Source: Endomychus coccineus (taxonomy: Eukaryota > Arthropoda > Insecta > Coleoptera > Endomychidae). From it: a DNA stretch of 64,000 bases. Shown here piece by piece: positions 9,902 through 19,213 of this stretch. The notes under the pieces are model-generated. The model was not told the DNA's origin. It was given only the letters and a program-made list of their open reading frames with translations, and did not search any database. Location of the stretch: the NCBI GenBank assembly GCA_958510875.1, contig OY294067.1, positions 196,840,901 to 196,904,900 of the forward strand, in the 5' to 3' direction. The translations under genes and the position numbers were made by a program. Position 1 is the stretch's first letter. The number at the start of each line of letters is the position of its first letter.

Positions 9902-11667
9902 ATATCGGTTCGTGTGGGTCTTTTTTTTCTGAATACTGTATGTCCCAAACTGCCGTCAGTTTTCTTTGTTACCAAAACATCTAGAAATGGTAATTGGTTG
10001 TTCTCTTCGGCTTCTATTGTGAATTTTATCCGATCATGGATTCCATTCAGGTGATCGAGAAACCCTCTTAGTTGTCCTTCTCCATGTGGCCAAATAACGA
10101 AAATATCATCTACATATCTGAGCCAAAGTTTGGGTTTTAGTTGCGCTGTGTTAAGAGCTTTAATTTCAAAATCCTCCATGAAAAGATTTGCGATCACTGG
10201 TGAGATTGGTGATCCCATTGGTGCTCCTTCGATTTGCCTATATCGCTGTCCCTCGTACATAAAGTAAGTATTGGCTACACAGTGTTTGGCCAAGTCAATA
10301 ATGTATCCTTCCGGTTTGTATTTATGTTGGATGATCTCTAGGGCTTCGTTTATGGGTACTTGTGTGAACAAGGATGCTACGTCGAAGCTTACTAATATGT
10401 CGTCGAGTCCTACTATTTGCATATCTAGAAGTTCGATAAAGTGTTCCGCGTTCGTCACATACGATGATGCTGTCTCAACGTGCGGTTGTAACTTCTTGGC
10501 TAGGAATCTTGCTAATGCATGTGATGGTGAGCCGATAGAGCTTACTATTGGTCTCAGAGGTATTGCTGGCTTGTGTATTTTTGGGAGACCATACAGTTTC
10601 GGACATCTGGATGATTTTTCTCTTGGAATGAGATGTAACTGTAACTCAGGGTCGATAGGAGATGCCTTGATTTTCGCTTTTGTTGTTTTCTCTAGATATG
10701 TAGTGGGATCAGACCTAATCTTCTTGTAAGTCGGATCGTCCAATAGCGCAGCCATCTTGGTTCTGTAGTCAATAGTGTTCATGACAACGGTTGCATTTCC
10801 TTTATCTGCTGGTAGGATGATGATGCTTTCGTTCTCTCGAAGAGTTTTCAGTGCTAGGAACTCGTCGTGTGAAATGTTCCTTTTAGGTGGCTTCGAGGTT
10901 CGTAGAATACGCGACACATCTTGGCGAATAATCTCTGCTTCACTTTCATCCTGCAGCGAAGTTATAGCAGATTCCACGTTGCAAATGATGTCTTCCAATG
11001 GAATGCGTGCCGGTGCAATAGCGAAGTTAAAACCTTTAGCAAGGACATCCATGGAGGCCTTATTCAAAGAATGGTCGGATAAGTTATGGACAACTTCGAC
11101 AGGATCTATGTTTGTGCTGTCTCCCTCAGGTTTCTGGGTGGCTTTCAGATGATTGAACTTCTTCTTCTGCTTCTCTATAGTTATTTCAGTGTTTTTCTCT
11201 GCTCTGAACTCGGCAAGCTGGTCAATTCTTTCCCAAAGTAAAGGATTGATTTCATTGCTGAGATAGAGGTGAACACGTAGTAGCTTGCTGTCAGTATCAT
11301 CCAGAATTCTTCTTGTTTGGTGAATGGCATCTCGAAGCAGTGAAAAACTCGTTCTTCTCAAGATGTTCTTCGTACTAGTTGTCTTTGTGTGATACGAAAC
11401 TTTCATACAGGTTGGAATAATCTTCTGGTCCCGGCAGCGGCGTAGAAAGGTAAGGTCGCAAAAAAGTTTCGATCTCTTTGTTCTCAACTTCTCGAAACTT
11501 CTTGTTTGATGGAAAACCTCCTCCCCGTAGAGGTCAATTATGTTTCTTCTTAGGTTCTCGCGGACGTAATGTGTAGAACTGGATTCTCGGGTATTGATCC
11601 GCGTTGTGTGGTTTCGGTCCTCAAAAGGACCAATTTCACGACGTTTCGGCAAAGTCGCATTTGCCAT
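9898..11667 (-). CDS. PLE reverse transcriptase, unit 1
   Basis: This 589-codon frame has PLE hallmarks: LPADKG (285-290, the DKG motif), KLYGLPKIHKP (357-367), motif A VSFDVASLF (426-434), motif B GAPMGSPISP (481-490), motif C YVDD (518-521) and FLDV (561-564). The start ATG lies inside the hammerhead-like motif. RT plus the downstream GIY-YIG part (about 864 residues) equals a normal PLE protein. At residues 580-583 the gene has eight A's, whereas the copy ending at 17182 and the plus copy have six. Here the frame runs out nine codons later, and a one-base change would join it to the endonuclease. Confidence 0.9.
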   Translation of the reverse strand: MANATLPKRREIGPFEDRNHTTRINTRESSSTHYVRENLRRNIIDLYGEEVFHQTRSFEKLRTKRSKLFCDLTFLRRCRDQKIIPTCMKVSYHTKTTSTKNILRRTSFSLLRDAIHQTRRILDDTDSKLLRVHLYLSNEINPLLWERIDQLAEFRAEKNTEITIEKQKKKFNHLKATQKPEGDSTNIDPVEVVHNLSDHSLNKASMDVLAKGFNFAIAPARIPLEDIICNVESAITSLQDESEAEIIRQDVSRILRTSKPPKRNISHDEFLALKTLRENESIIILPADKGNATVVMNTIDYRTKMAALLDDPTYKKIRSDPTTYLEKTTKAKIKASPIDPELQLHLIPREKSSRCPKLYGLPKIHKPAIPLRPIVSSIGSPSHALARFLAKKLQPHVETASSYVTNAEHFIELLDMQIVGLDDILVSFDVASLFTQVPINEALEIIQHKYKPEGYIIDLAKHCVANTYFMYEGQRYRQIEGAPMGSPISPVIANLFMEDFEIKALNTAQLKPKLWLRYVDDIFVIWPHGEGQLRGFLDHLNGIHDRIKFTIEAEENNQLPFLDVLVTKKTDGSLGHTVFRKKRPTRTDI

Positions 11668-11677
11668 CTTCAGGTGA
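11636..11677 (-). ncRNA. hammerhead-ribozyme-like motif, PLE unit 2
   Basis: Identical in core, stem I and stem II to the copy at 8933-8974. Here it sits between two tandem full units, so self-cleavage at both this copy and the next would release a 2703-nt unit-length RNA. Confidence 0.6.
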
Positions 11678-11776
11678 TTCGACCGTAGAGTTTGGAAAAT
11701 CTAGGCGAACTGACGCTTACTTGGAGGGACAGGTATTTATATCCCCCGTTATGCTTGACCTTTGGACTTTCGAGAA

Positions 11777-12604
11777 CTATTTCACGCTTGGTTGATTTCT
11801 ACGTGTTTGGCTCCGAGTGACACGTTTGGATGACGTCATTGCGACGCTGGAATCAGCCGGAAAGTTTCCGTGACCTGTTGCACGTGCACTGGATACCACG
11901 TTCTCTCTTGTTTTTGGTTGTATCTTCCGACTTTCTAAAGCGGGTTTCCATGTTGCTGGTAATCTTAGTCCGTCATCTCGTTTGTTAAAACTATGTGGAC
12001 GTTTCTCGATCTCTATTGCCTCCCTGGTGATTCTGGTGTAGAAGTGTTCAATGTTGGCTAGAGTCTTTGTGCCGCTAAAGTTGATCATATGGCCCGTACT
12101 TCTTACATGTTCAGCTAGTGAAGACGTGGTTTCGTTTTTCGACACAGCGTTTGCATGTTCACTCTTTCGCACATCAATGCGTCTGTTGGTCTGTCCGATG
12201 TATGTCTTTTCACAATTACCACATGGCACCTCGTACACTCCTTGGCATTCTAGAGGAATTCTGTCTTTTGGATTCCGAAGAACATTTTTGATTTTCCTAT
12301 CTGTTGTGAAGGTTGTTTTGATATCATGACGGCTCAGTATTTTGCAGATTTTGTCAGTTGTGCCTTTTATGTAAGGTAGAAAAGCGTTTCCCACTGGTTG
12401 ATCTTCATTATTGACATCCTCCTCATTATTGCGTTGAGAGTTATGAATCTGTTTTCTTGAATAGCCATTCATCCTAAGGGCTGCTCGGATGGTTTCCATT
12501 TCTCCATCGAAGTTCTCCGCATCAGCGAGACGTTTTGACCTTGACATGAGGGTATTTACGACTGATTGTAGCTGGGATGGATGGTGATGCGAGTTACTAT
12601 TCAA
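11777..12604 (-). CDS. PLE GIY-YIG endonuclease part, unit 2
   Basis: 275 codons, nearly identical to unit 1, with minor changes such as Glu-Glu for Glu-Lys near residue 61-62, Ser for Thr in RKSEHAN, and HSFNKR for HSLNKR. GVY and YIG are retained. Separated from the RT frame by the same A8 run (about 12624-12631). Confidence 0.85.
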   Translation of the reverse strand: MNSNSHHHPSQLQSVVNTLMSRSKRLADAENFDGEMETIRAALRMNGYSRKQIHNSQRNNEEDVNNEDQPVGNAFLPYIKGTTDKICKILSRHDIKTTFTTDRKIKNVLRNPKDRIPLECQGVYEVPCGNCEKTYIGQTNRRIDVRKSEHANAVSKNETTSSLAEHVRSTGHMINFSGTKTLANIEHFYTRITREAIEIEKRPHSFNKRDDGLRLPATWKPALESRKIQPKTRENVVSSARATGHGNFPADSSVAMTSSKRVTRSQTRRNQPSVK

Positions 12605-14370
12605 ATATCGGTTCGTGTGGGTCTTTTTTTTCTGAATACTGTATGTCCCAAACTGCCGTCAGTTTTCTTTGTTACCAAAACATCTAGAAATGGTAATTGG
12701 TTGTTCTCTTCGGCTTCTATTGTGAATTTTATCCGATCATGGATTCCATTCAGGTGATCGAGAAACCCTCTTAGTTGTCCTTCTCCATGTGGCCAAATAA
12801 CGAAAATATCATCTACATATCTGAGCCAAAGTTTGGGTTTTAGTTGCGCTGTGTTAAGAGCTTTAATTTCAAAATCCTCCATGAAAAGATTTGCGATCAC
12901 TGGTGAGATTGGTGATCCCATTGGTGCTCCTTCGATTTGCCTATATCGCTGTCCCTCGTACATAAAGTAAGTATTGGATACACAGTGTTTGGCCAAGTCA
13001 ATAATGTATCCTTCCGGTTTGTATTTATGTTGGATGATCTCTAGGGCTCCGTTTATGGGTACTTGTGTGAACAAGGATGCTACGTCGAAGCTTACTAATA
13101 TGTCGTCGAGTCCTACTATTTGCATATCTAGAAGTTCGATAAAGTGTTCCGCGTTCCTCACATACGATGATGCTGTCTCAACGTGCGGTTGTAACTTCTT
13201 GGCTAGGAATCTTGCTAATGCATGTGATGGTGAGCCGATAGAGCTTACTATTGGTCTCAGAGGTATTGCTGGCTTGTGTATTTTTGGGAGACCATACAGT
13301 TTCGGACATCTGGATGATTTTTCTCTTGGAATGAGATGTAACTGTAACTCAGGGTCGATAGGAGATGCCTTGATTTTCGCTTTTGTTGTTTTCTCTAGAT
13401 ATGTAGTGGGATCAGACCTAATCTTCTTGTAAGTCGGATCGTCCAATAGCGCAGCCATCTTGGTTCTGTAGTCAATAGTGTTCATGACAACGGTTGCATT
13501 TCCTTTATCTGCTGGTAGGATGATGATGCTTTCGTTCTCTCGAAGAGTTTTCAGTGCTAGGAACACGTCGTGTGAAATGTTCCTTTTAGGTGGCTTCGAG
13601 GTTCGTAGAATACGCGACACATCTTGGCGAATAATCTCTGCTTCACTTTTATCCTGCAGCGAAGTTATAGCAGATTCCACGTTGCAAATGATGTCTTCCG
13701 ATGGAATGCGTGCCGGTGCAATAGCGAAGTTAAAACCTTTAGCAAGGACATCCATGGAGGCCTTATTCAAAGAATGGTCGGATAAGTTATGGACAACTTT
13801 GACAGGATCTATGTTTGTGCTGTCTCCCTCAGGTTTCTGGGTGGCTTTCAGATGATTGAACTTCTTCTTCTGCTTCTCTATAGTTATTTCAGTGTTTTTC
13901 TCTGCTCTGAACTCGGCAAGCTGGTCAATTCTTTCCCAAAGTAAAGGATTGATTTCATTGCTGAGATAGAGGTGAACACGTAGTAGCTTGCTGTCAGTAT
14001 CATCCAGAATTCTTCTTGTTTGGTGAATGGCATCTCGAAGCAGTGAAAAACTCGTTCTTCTCAAGATGTTCTTCGTACTAGTTGTCTTTGTGTGATACGA
14101 AACTTTCATACAGGTTGGAATAATCTTCTGGTCCCGGCAGCGGCGTAGAAAGGTAAGGTCGCAAAAAAGTTTCGATCTCTTTGTTCTCAACTTCTCGAAA
14201 CTTCTTGTTTGATGGAAAACCTCCTCCCCGTAGAGGTCAATTATGTTTCTTCTTAGGTTCTCGCGGACGTAATGTGTAGAACTGGATTCTCGGGTATTGA
14301 TCCGCGTTGTGTGGTTTCGGTCCTCAAAAGGACCAATTTCACGACGTTTCGGCAAAGTCGCATTTGCCAT
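12601..14370 (-). CDS. PLE reverse transcriptase, unit 2
   Basis: 589 codons with the same motif set as unit 1 (DKG, GAPMGSPISP, YVDD). It differs by scattered substitutions, for example PVKVV for PVEVV, DVFLAL for DEFLAL and INGALE for INEALE. The start codon overlaps the hammerhead-like motif at 14339-14380. It shares the A8 run, so RT and endonuclease are out of frame by one base. Confidence 0.9.
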   Translation of the reverse strand: MANATLPKRREIGPFEDRNHTTRINTRESSSTHYVRENLRRNIIDLYGEEVFHQTRSFEKLRTKRSKLFCDLTFLRRCRDQKIIPTCMKVSYHTKTTSTKNILRRTSFSLLRDAIHQTRRILDDTDSKLLRVHLYLSNEINPLLWERIDQLAEFRAEKNTEITIEKQKKKFNHLKATQKPEGDSTNIDPVKVVHNLSDHSLNKASMDVLAKGFNFAIAPARIPSEDIICNVESAITSLQDKSEAEIIRQDVSRILRTSKPPKRNISHDVFLALKTLRENESIIILPADKGNATVVMNTIDYRTKMAALLDDPTYKKIRSDPTTYLEKTTKAKIKASPIDPELQLHLIPREKSSRCPKLYGLPKIHKPAIPLRPIVSSIGSPSHALARFLAKKLQPHVETASSYVRNAEHFIELLDMQIVGLDDILVSFDVASLFTQVPINGALEIIQHKYKPEGYIIDLAKHCVSNTYFMYEGQRYRQIEGAPMGSPISPVIANLFMEDFEIKALNTAQLKPKLWLRYVDDIFVIWPHGEGQLRGFLDHLNGIHDRIKFTIEAEENNQLPFLDVLVTKKTDGSLGHTVFRKKRPTRTDI

Positions 14371-14380
14371 CTTCAGGTGA
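14339..14380 (-). ncRNA. hammerhead-ribozyme-like motif, PLE unit 3
   Basis: Same 42-nt arrangement as 8933-8974 with no change in core or stems. It contains the start codon of the RT frame that begins at 14370. Confidence 0.6.
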
Positions 14381-14479
14381 TTCGACCGTAGAGTTTGGAA
14401 AATCTAGGCGAACTGACGCTTACTTGGAGGGACAGGTATTTATATCCCCCGTTATGCTTGACCTTTGGACTTTCGAGAA

Positions 14480-15306
14480 CTATTTCACGCTTGGTTGATT
14501 TCTACGTGTTTGGCTCCGAGTGACACGTTTGGATGACGTCATTGCGACGCTGGAATCAGCCGGAAAGTTTCCGTGACCTGTTGCACGTGCACTGGATACC
14601 ACGTTCTCTCTTGTTTTTGGTTGTATCTTCCGACTTTCCAAAGCGGGTTTCCATGTTGCTGGTAATCTTAGTCCGTCATCTCGTTTGTTGAGACTATGTG
14701 GACGTTTCTCGATCTCTATTGCCTCCCTGGTTATTCTGGTGTAGGAGTGTTCAATGTTGCTAGAGTCTTTGTGCCGCTAAAGTTGATCATATGGCCCGTA
14801 CTTCTTACATGTTCAGCTAGTGAAGACGTGGTTTCGTTTTTCGACACAGCGTTTGCATGTTCAGTCTTTCGCACATCAATGCGTCTGTTGGTCTGTCCGA
14901 TGTATGTCTTTTCACAATTACCACATGGCACCTCGTACACTCCTTGGCATTCTAGAGGAATTCTGTCTTTTGGATTCCGAAGAACATTTTTGATTTTCCT
15001 ATCTGTTGTGAAGGTTGTTTTGATATCATGACGGCTCAGTATTTTGCAGATTTTGTCAGTTGTGCCTTTTATGTAAGGTAGAAAAGCGTTTCCCACTGGT
15101 TGATCTCCATTATTGACATCCTTCTCATTATTGCGTTGAGAGTTATGAATCTGTTTTCTTGAATAGCCATTCATCCTAAGGGCTGCTCGGATGGTTTCCA
15201 TTTCTCCATCGAAGTTCTCCGCATCAGCGAGACGTTTTGACCTTGACATGAGGGTATTTACGACTGATTGTAGCTGGGATGGATGGTGATGCGAGTTACT
15301 ATTCAA
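14480..15306 (-). pseudogene. PLE GIY-YIG endonuclease part, unit 3 (frameshifted)
   Basis: The first 180 or so codons match the other copies, including GVY and YIG. A single G is missing near 14757 (GTTGCTAG where the others have GTTGGCTAG), which ends the protein at TLNTPTPE, 191 residues, before the conserved REAIEIEK segment. The remaining sequence to 14480 still aligns in another frame. Confidence 0.85.
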
Positions 15307-17072
15307 ATATCGGTTCGTGTGGGTCTTTTTTTTCTGAATACTGTATGTCCCAAACTGCCGTCAGTTTTCTTTGTTACCAAAACATCTAGAAATGGTAATT
15401 GGTTGTTCTCTTCGGCTTCTATTGTGAATTTTATCCGATCATGGATTCCATTCAGGTGATCGAGAAATCCTCTTAGTTGTCCTTCTCCATGTGGCCAAAT
15501 AACGAAAATATCATCTACATATCTGAGCCAAAGTTTGGGTTTTAGTTGCGCTGTGTTAAGAGCTTTAATTTCAAAATCCTCCATGAAAAGATTTGCGATC
15601 ACTGGTGAGATTGGTGATCCCATTGGTGCTCCTTCGATTTGCCTATATCGCTGTCCCTCGTACATAAAGTAAGTATTGGCTACACAGTATTTGGCCAAGT
15701 CAATAATGTATCCTTCCGGTTTGTATTTATGTTGGATGATCTCTAGGGCTTCGTTTATGGGTACTTGTGTGAACAAGGATGCTACGTCGAAGCTTACTAA
15801 TATGTCGTCAGGTCCTACTATTTGCATATCTAGAAGTTCGATAAAGTGTTCCGCGTTCCTCACATACGATGATGCTGTCTCAACGTGCGGTTGTAACTTC
15901 TTGGCTAGGAATCTTGCTAATGCATGTGATGGTGAGCCGATAGAGATTACTATTGGTCTCAGAGGTATTGCTGGCTTGTGTTTTTTTGGGAGACCATACA
16001 GTTTCGGACATCTGGATGATTTTTCTCTTGGAATGAGATGTAACTGTAACTCAGGGTCGATAGGAGATGCCTCGATTTTCGCTTTTGTTGTTTTCTCTAG
16101 ATATGTAGTGGGATCAGACCTAATCTTCTTGTAAGTCGGATCGTCCAATAGCGCAGCCATCTTGGTTCTGTAGTCAATAGTGTTCATGACAACGGTTGCA
16201 TTTCCTTTATCTGCTGGTAGGATGATGATGCTTTCGTTCACTCGAAGAGTTTTCAGTGCTAGGAACTCGTCGTGTGAAATGTTCCTTTCAGGTGGCTTCG
16301 AGGTTCGTAGAATACGCGACACATCTTGGCGAATAATCTCTGCTTCACTTTTATCCTGCAGCGAAGTTATAGCAGATTCCACGTTGCAAATGATGTCTTC
16401 CAATGGAATGCGTGCCGGTGCAATAGCGAAGTTAAAACCTTTAGCAAGGACATCCATGGAGGCCTTATTCAAAGAATGGTCGGATAAGTTATGGACAACT
16501 TTGACAGGATCTATGTTTGTGCTGTCTCCCTCAGGTTTCTGGGTGGCTTTCAGATGATTGAACTTCTTCTTCTGTTTCTCTATAGTTATTTCAGTGTTTT
16601 TCTCTGCTCTGAACTCGGCAAGCTGGTCAATTCTTTCCCAAAGTAAAGGATTGATTACATTGCTGAGATAGAGGTGAACACGTAGTAGCTTGCTGTCAGT
16701 ATCATCCAGAATTCTTCTTGTTTGGTGAATGGCATCTCGAAGCAGTGGCAAACTCGTTCTTCTCAAGATGTTCTTCGTACTAGTTGTCTTTGTGTGATAC
16801 GAAACTTTCATACAGGTTGGAATAATCTTCTGGTCCCGGCAGCGGCGTAGAAAGGTAAGGTCGCAAAAAAGTTTCGATCTCTTTGTTCTCAACTTCTCGA
16901 AACTTCTTGTTTGATGGAAAACCTCCTCCCCGTAGAGGTCAATTATGTTTCTTCTTAGGTTCTCGCGGACGTAATGTGTAGAACTGGATTCTCGGGTATT
17001 GATCCGCGTTGTGTGGTTTCGGTCCTCAAAAGGACCAATTTCACGACGTTTCGGCAAAGTCGCATTTGCCAT
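15303..17072 (-). CDS. PLE reverse transcriptase, unit 3
   Basis: 589 codons with all RT motifs present. Private changes include LPKKHKP for LPKIHKP, PIVISIG for PIVSSIG, SLPLLR for SFSLLR and LSNVIN for LSNEIN. It carries A8 near its end, so it is again out of frame with the endonuclease part. Flanked upstream by the motif at 17041-17082. Confidence 0.9.
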   Translation of the reverse strand: MANATLPKRREIGPFEDRNHTTRINTRESSSTHYVRENLRRNIIDLYGEEVFHQTRSFEKLRTKRSKLFCDLTFLRRCRDQKIIPTCMKVSYHTKTTSTKNILRRTSLPLLRDAIHQTRRILDDTDSKLLRVHLYLSNVINPLLWERIDQLAEFRAEKNTEITIEKQKKKFNHLKATQKPEGDSTNIDPVKVVHNLSDHSLNKASMDVLAKGFNFAIAPARIPLEDIICNVESAITSLQDKSEAEIIRQDVSRILRTSKPPERNISHDEFLALKTLRVNESIIILPADKGNATVVMNTIDYRTKMAALLDDPTYKKIRSDPTTYLEKTTKAKIEASPIDPELQLHLIPREKSSRCPKLYGLPKKHKPAIPLRPIVISIGSPSHALARFLAKKLQPHVETASSYVRNAEHFIELLDMQIVGPDDILVSFDVASLFTQVPINEALEIIQHKYKPEGYIIDLAKYCVANTYFMYEGQRYRQIEGAPMGSPISPVIANLFMEDFEIKALNTAQLKPKLWLRYVDDIFVIWPHGEGQLRGFLDHLNGIHDRIKFTIEAEENNQLPFLDVLVTKKTDGSLGHTVFRKKRPTRTDI

Positions 17073-17082
17073 CTTCAGGTGA
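17041..17082 (-). ncRNA. hammerhead-ribozyme-like motif, PLE unit 4 boundary
   Basis: Core and stems are identical to the other minus copies. It lies between unit 3 and the partial fourth unit. Confidence 0.6.
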
Positions 17083-17181
17083 TTCGACCGTAGAGTTTGG
17101 AGAATCTAGGCGAACTGACGCTTACTTGGAGGGACAGGTATTTATATCCCCCGTTATGCTTGACCTTTGGACTTTCGAGAA

Positions 17182-18431
17182 CTATTTCACGCTTGGTTGA
17201 TTTCTACGTGTTTGGCTCCGAGTGACACGTTTGGATGACGTCATTGCGACGCTGGAATCAGCCGGAAAGTTTCCGTGACCTGTTGCACGTGCACTGGATA
17301 CCACGTTCTCTCTTGTTTTTGGTTGTATCTTCCGACTTTCTAAAGCGGGTTTCCATGTTGCTGGTAATCTTAGTCCGTCATCTCGTTTGTTAAGACTATG
17401 TGGACGTTTCTCGATCTCTATTGCCTCCCTGGTTATTCTGGTGTAGAAGTGTTCAATGTTGGCTAGAGTCTTTGTGCCGCTAAAGTTGATCATATGGCTC
17501 GTACTTCTTACATGTTCAGCTAGTGAAGACGTGGTTTCGTTTTTCGACACAGCGTTTGCATGTTCAGTCTTTCGCACATCAATGCGTCTGTTGGTCTGTC
17601 CGATGTATGTCTTTTCACAATTACCACATGGCACCTCGTACACTCCTTGGCATTCTAGAGGAATTCTGTCTTTTGGATTCCGAAGAACATTTTTGATTTT
17701 CCTATCTGTTGTGAAGGTTGTTTTGATATCATGACGGCTCAGTATTTTGCAGATTTTGTCAGTTGTGCCTTTTATGTAAGGTAGAAAAGCGTTTCCCACT
17801 GGTTGATCTTCATTATTGACATTCTTCTCATTATTGCGTTGAGAGTTATGAATCTGTTTTCTTGAATAGCCATTCATCCTAAGGGCTGCTCGGATGGTTT
17901 CCATTTCTCCATCGAAGTTCTCCGCATCAGCGAGACGTTTTGACCTTGACATGAGGGTATTTACGACTGATTGTAGCTGGGATGGATGGTGATGCGAGTT
18001 ACTATTCAAATATCGGTTCGTGTGGGTCTTTTTTCTGAATACTGTATGTCCCAAACTGCCGTCAGTTTTCTTTGTTACCAAAACATCTAGAAATGGTAAT
18101 TGGTTGTTCTCTTCGGCTTTCATTGTGAATTTTATCCGATCATGGATTCCATTCAGGTGATCGAGAAACCCTCTTAGTTGTCCTTCTCCATGTGGCCAAA
18201 TAACGAAAATATCATCTACATATCTGAGCCAAAGTTTGGGTTTTAGTTGCGCTGTGTTAAGAGCTTTAATTTCAAAATCCTCCATGAAAAGATTTGCGAT
18301 CACTGGTGAGATTGGTGATCCCATTGGTGCTCCTTCGATTTGCCTATATCGCTGTCCCTCGTACATAAAGTAAGTATTGGCTACACAGTGTTTGGCCAAG
18401 TCAATAATGTATCCTTCTGGTTCGTATTTTT
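17182..18431 (-). pseudogene. PLE partial unit 4: end of RT fused in frame to GIY-YIG
   Basis: The minus frame starts inside RT (DLAKHCVANTYFM), passes GAPMGSPISP, YVDD and FLDV, then continues without a break through RKKTHTNRYLNSNSHHH into the GIY-YIG domain to the normal stop. Here the A run has six bases, showing the ancestral joined frame. The upstream half of RT is absent because the sequence inverts at 18432-18435. Confidence 0.85.
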
Positions 18432-18435
18432 ATGT
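18432..18435. other. PLE inversion junction with ATGT microhomology
   Basis: Left of this point is minus-strand RT, where intact copies read TTTATGTTGG. Right of it is plus-strand endonuclease sequence, where intact copies read GGATGTCAAT. ATGT is shared by both parents, as expected for a template switch or end joining. The two parental positions are about 800 bp apart in the element, so this is not a simple palindrome centre. Confidence 0.75.
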
Positions 18436-19072
18436 CAATAATGAAGATCAACCAGTGGGAAACGCTTTTCTACCTTACATAAAAGGCACAACTGACAAAA
18501 TCTGCAAAATACTGAGCCGTCATGATATCAAAACAACCTTCACAACAGATAGGAAAATCAAAAATGTTCTTCGGAATCCAAAAGACAGAATTCCTCTAGA
18601 ATGCCAAGGAGTGTACGAGGTGCCATGTGGTAATTGTGAAAAGACATACATCGGACAGACCAACAGACGCATTGATGTGCGAAAGACTGAACATGCAAAC
18701 GCTGTGTCGAAAAACGAAACCACGTCTTCACTAGCTGAACATGTAAGAAGTACGGGCCATATGATCAACTTTAGCGGCACAAAGACTCTAGCCAACATTG
18801 AACACTTCTACACCAGAATAACCAGGGAGGCAATAGAGATCGAGAAACGTCCACATAGTCTTAACAAACGAGATGACGGACTAAGATTACCAGCAACATG
18901 GAAACCCGCTTTAGAAAGTCGGAAGATACAACCAAAAACAAGAGAGAACGTGGTATCCAGTGCACGTGCAACAGGTCACGGAAACTTTCCGGCTGATTCC
19001 AGCGTCGCAATGACGTCATCCAAACGTGTCACTCGGAGCCAAACACGTAGAAATCAACCAAGCGTGAAATAG
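18436..19072 (+). pseudogene. PLE partial plus unit: GIY-YIG part only
   Basis: The plus-strand frame from VNNEDQPVGNAF through GVYEVPCGNC, TYIGQT and the basic C-terminus is intact to the usual stop. It lacks any RT because it begins at the inversion point. It is nearly identical to the minus copies. Confidence 0.85.
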
Positions 19073-19171
19073 TTCTCGAAAGTCCAAAGGTCAAGCATAA
19101 CGGGGGATATAAATACCTGTCCCTCCAAGTAAGCGTCAGTTCGCCTAGATTTTCCAAACTCTACGGTCGAA

Positions 19172-19213
19172 TCACCTGAAGATGGCAAATGCGACTTTGC
19201 CGAAACGTCGTGA
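19172..19213 (+). ncRNA. hammerhead-ribozyme-like motif, plus unit
   Basis: TCAC 19172-19175, CTGAAGA 19176-19182, unpaired T 19183, stem II 19184-19189 with 19196-19201, GAAAC 19202-19206, GTC 19207-19209 (predicted cleavage after C19209), GTGA 19210-19213. The ATG at 19182-19184 is the RT start codon, so coding sequence and ribozyme fold overlap. Confidence 0.6.
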
